A stretch of DNA of 6,543 nt, taken from positions 1 through 6,543 of the forward strand of contig NZ_CALIBH010000245.1 of NCBI RefSeq assembly GCF_938045775.1, in the 5' to 3' direction. The stretch is from an uncultured Campylobacter sp. GTDB taxonomy: Bacteria; Campylobacterota; Campylobacteria; Campylobacterales; Campylobacteraceae. The position numbers and the translations under genes were made by a program. A model generated the notes under the pieces. That model had not been told where the DNA came from. It ran no database searches and worked only from the letters and a program-made list of their open reading frames with translations. Below, piece after piece: positions 5,592-6,543 of the stretch (position 1 is its first letter; each line of letters starts with the position of its first letter).

Positions 5592-6543
5592 ATGAGTGAA
5601 GAAAAAAGTTGCGCCTGTGCGCATGTCAAATCCCAAAACGTAACCGACGCGCCCGGCAACAACACCGTGTTTATGATCTGGCGCTTTAACGCAGACAAAA
5701 CCGCCTGCAAAAAGGCTTTCGAGGGCCTTTGCGCTCTGGTGATAAATTTAAACAAAACCGCCGTTACGAGATTCGGCGCGGCTAGCGAAACAAGCTGCGT
5801 GCTGGGCGTGGGCTTTGAGGCGTGGAAAATGCTCGGCTTGCCGAAGCCTTTGCCGAAAGAGCTAAAAAATTTCGAAGAGATTAGAGGCGATAAACACATC
5901 GCGCCCGCTACCGGAGGCGATATCCATATCCACATCAGAGCCGCAAATCAGGCCATTTGCTACGATATGGCAAGCGAGATCAGAGCCGCGCTAAAGGGCA
6001 TCGCGACGTGCGAGGAGGAGATCTGCGGCTTTAAATACTACGACGGGCGCGCTATCATCGGCTTTGTGGACGGCACCGAAAATCCCCAGGGCGCAGACCG
6101 CGACTTTTTCGCCAAGGTAGGCGACGAGGATGCGGCGTACAAGGGCGGCAGCTATCTTTTTACGCAAAAATATATCCACGATATGAGCGCGTGGAACGCC
6201 GCGGGCGTAGCCGAGCAGGAGCACGTCATCGGCAGATCCAAGCAAAACGATATCGAGATGAGCGAGGAGCTAAAGCCTAGCAACTCTCACTCCGCCGCAG
6301 CCAACGTAGGCGACGACAAAAAGGTCGTGCGCGGCAATATGCCGTTTATGCAGGGCGGCGAGACGGGAACCTACTTCATCGCCTACGCAAGCACCTTCAG
6401 TACGCTGGAGCTGATGCTTGAGAGTATGTTTATCGGCCGCCCGCGAGGCAACTACGACCGCCTGCTCGATTTCAGCACCGCAAAGACGGGCGCGCTCTTT
6501 TTCGCTCCGACCTTCGATATGCTCGAGACTTACGATGCGGGCT
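5592..6543 (+). CDS. DyP-type haem peroxidase (YfeX-like), 3' end cut by the window edge
   Basis: The open frame runs 317 codons from the ATG at 5592 to the edge with no stop. The family (peroxide-dependent oxidation of dyes, porphyrinogens or other electron donors by a b-type haem) has the GxxDG motif, seen here as GFVDGTENP with the catalytic distal Asp at D160. The likely proximal haem ligand is H233 (in SNSHSAAAN), and the distal Arg is R247 (in VRGNMPF). The spacing of 73 residues between Asp and His agrees with bacterial DyPs. There is no signal peptide, so it should be cytoplasmic, as for YfeX/DypB rather than Tat-exported EfeB. The end reached (GALFFAPTFDMLE) matches the usual last segment, so few codons are probably missing. 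Eight cysteines are visible, including C7 and C9 near the start. The gene appears to have its own transcript behind the tRNA. The physiological substrate is unknown, and a C-terminal encapsulin-targeting tail cannot be judged because the end is absent. Confidence 0.92.
   Translation, partial: MSEEKSCACAHVKSQNVTDAPGNNTVFMIWRFNADKTACKKAFEGLCALVINLNKTAVTRFGAASETSCVLGVGFEAWKMLGLPKPLPKELKNFEEIRGDKHIAPATGGDIHIHIRAANQAICYDMASEIRAALKGIATCEEEICGFKYYDGRAIIGFVDGTENPQGADRDFFAKVGDEDAAYKGGSYLFTQKYIHDMSAWNAAGVAEQEHVIGRSKQNDIEMSEELKPSNSHSAAANVGDDKKVVRGNMPFMQGGETGTYFIAYASTFSTLELMLESMFIGRPRGNYDRLLDFSTAKTGALFFAPTFDMLETYDAG

Noticed and set aside
5564..5935. Reverse-strand open frame of 123 codons at the DyP start
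   Set aside because: It lies opposite an unmistakable DyP N-terminus and its Shine-Dalgarno, with no ribosome site or recognisable product.

Overview
The window looks like chromosome from a Campylobacter-type epsilonproteobacterium with moderate GC content, possibly from the C. gracilis / C. showae / C. curvus / C. rectus group. The reasons are the gene content (a CmeABC-type efflux operon), the noncoding DNA saturated with AAATTT and TAAAATTTC words, and the extended -10 style promoter context. The species call is inference; nothing here fixes it.

Layout. Positions 1-230 hold the last 75 codons of a periplasmic adaptor (cmeA). Positions 230-3388 hold a complete RND inner-membrane pump (cmeB). 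Positions 3375-4832 hold a complete TolC-family outer-membrane lipoprotein (cmeC). All three are on the + strand and overlap end to start (TAATG at cmeA/cmeB, about 14-17 nt at cmeB/cmeC), so they are one translationally coupled operon. Their products should form a tripartite drug and bile efflux machine: CmeB captures substrate and uses proton flux, CmeA bridges the periplasm, and CmeC provides the outer-membrane duct. The operon promoter and any CmeR operator lie upstream of the window.

The operon is followed by a perfect 16-bp inverted repeat that begins on the cmeC stop codon, and then by a good intrinsic terminator (4901-4939). The rest of the 438-nt gap has no gene. It carries an uncommon structure, six head-to-tail degenerate units of 20-21 nt (5060-5180), and then a near-consensus sigma70 promoter (TTGGCA-N17-TATAAT) for a tRNA-Ser(GGA) gene at 5271-5358.

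After a 233-nt AT-rich spacer, a strong Shine-Dalgarno introduces a cytoplasmic DyP-type haem peroxidase (5592 onward). It runs off the right edge after 317 codons, probably close to its natural end.

The genes are ordinary core or near-core functions. The least explained parts are the 20-nt tandem array, the stop-codon hairpin, a possible slippery site in cmeB, and the apparent loss of several phenylalanines from the CmeB drug pocket. I see no integrase, transposase, toxin-antitoxin, CRISPR or defence gene.
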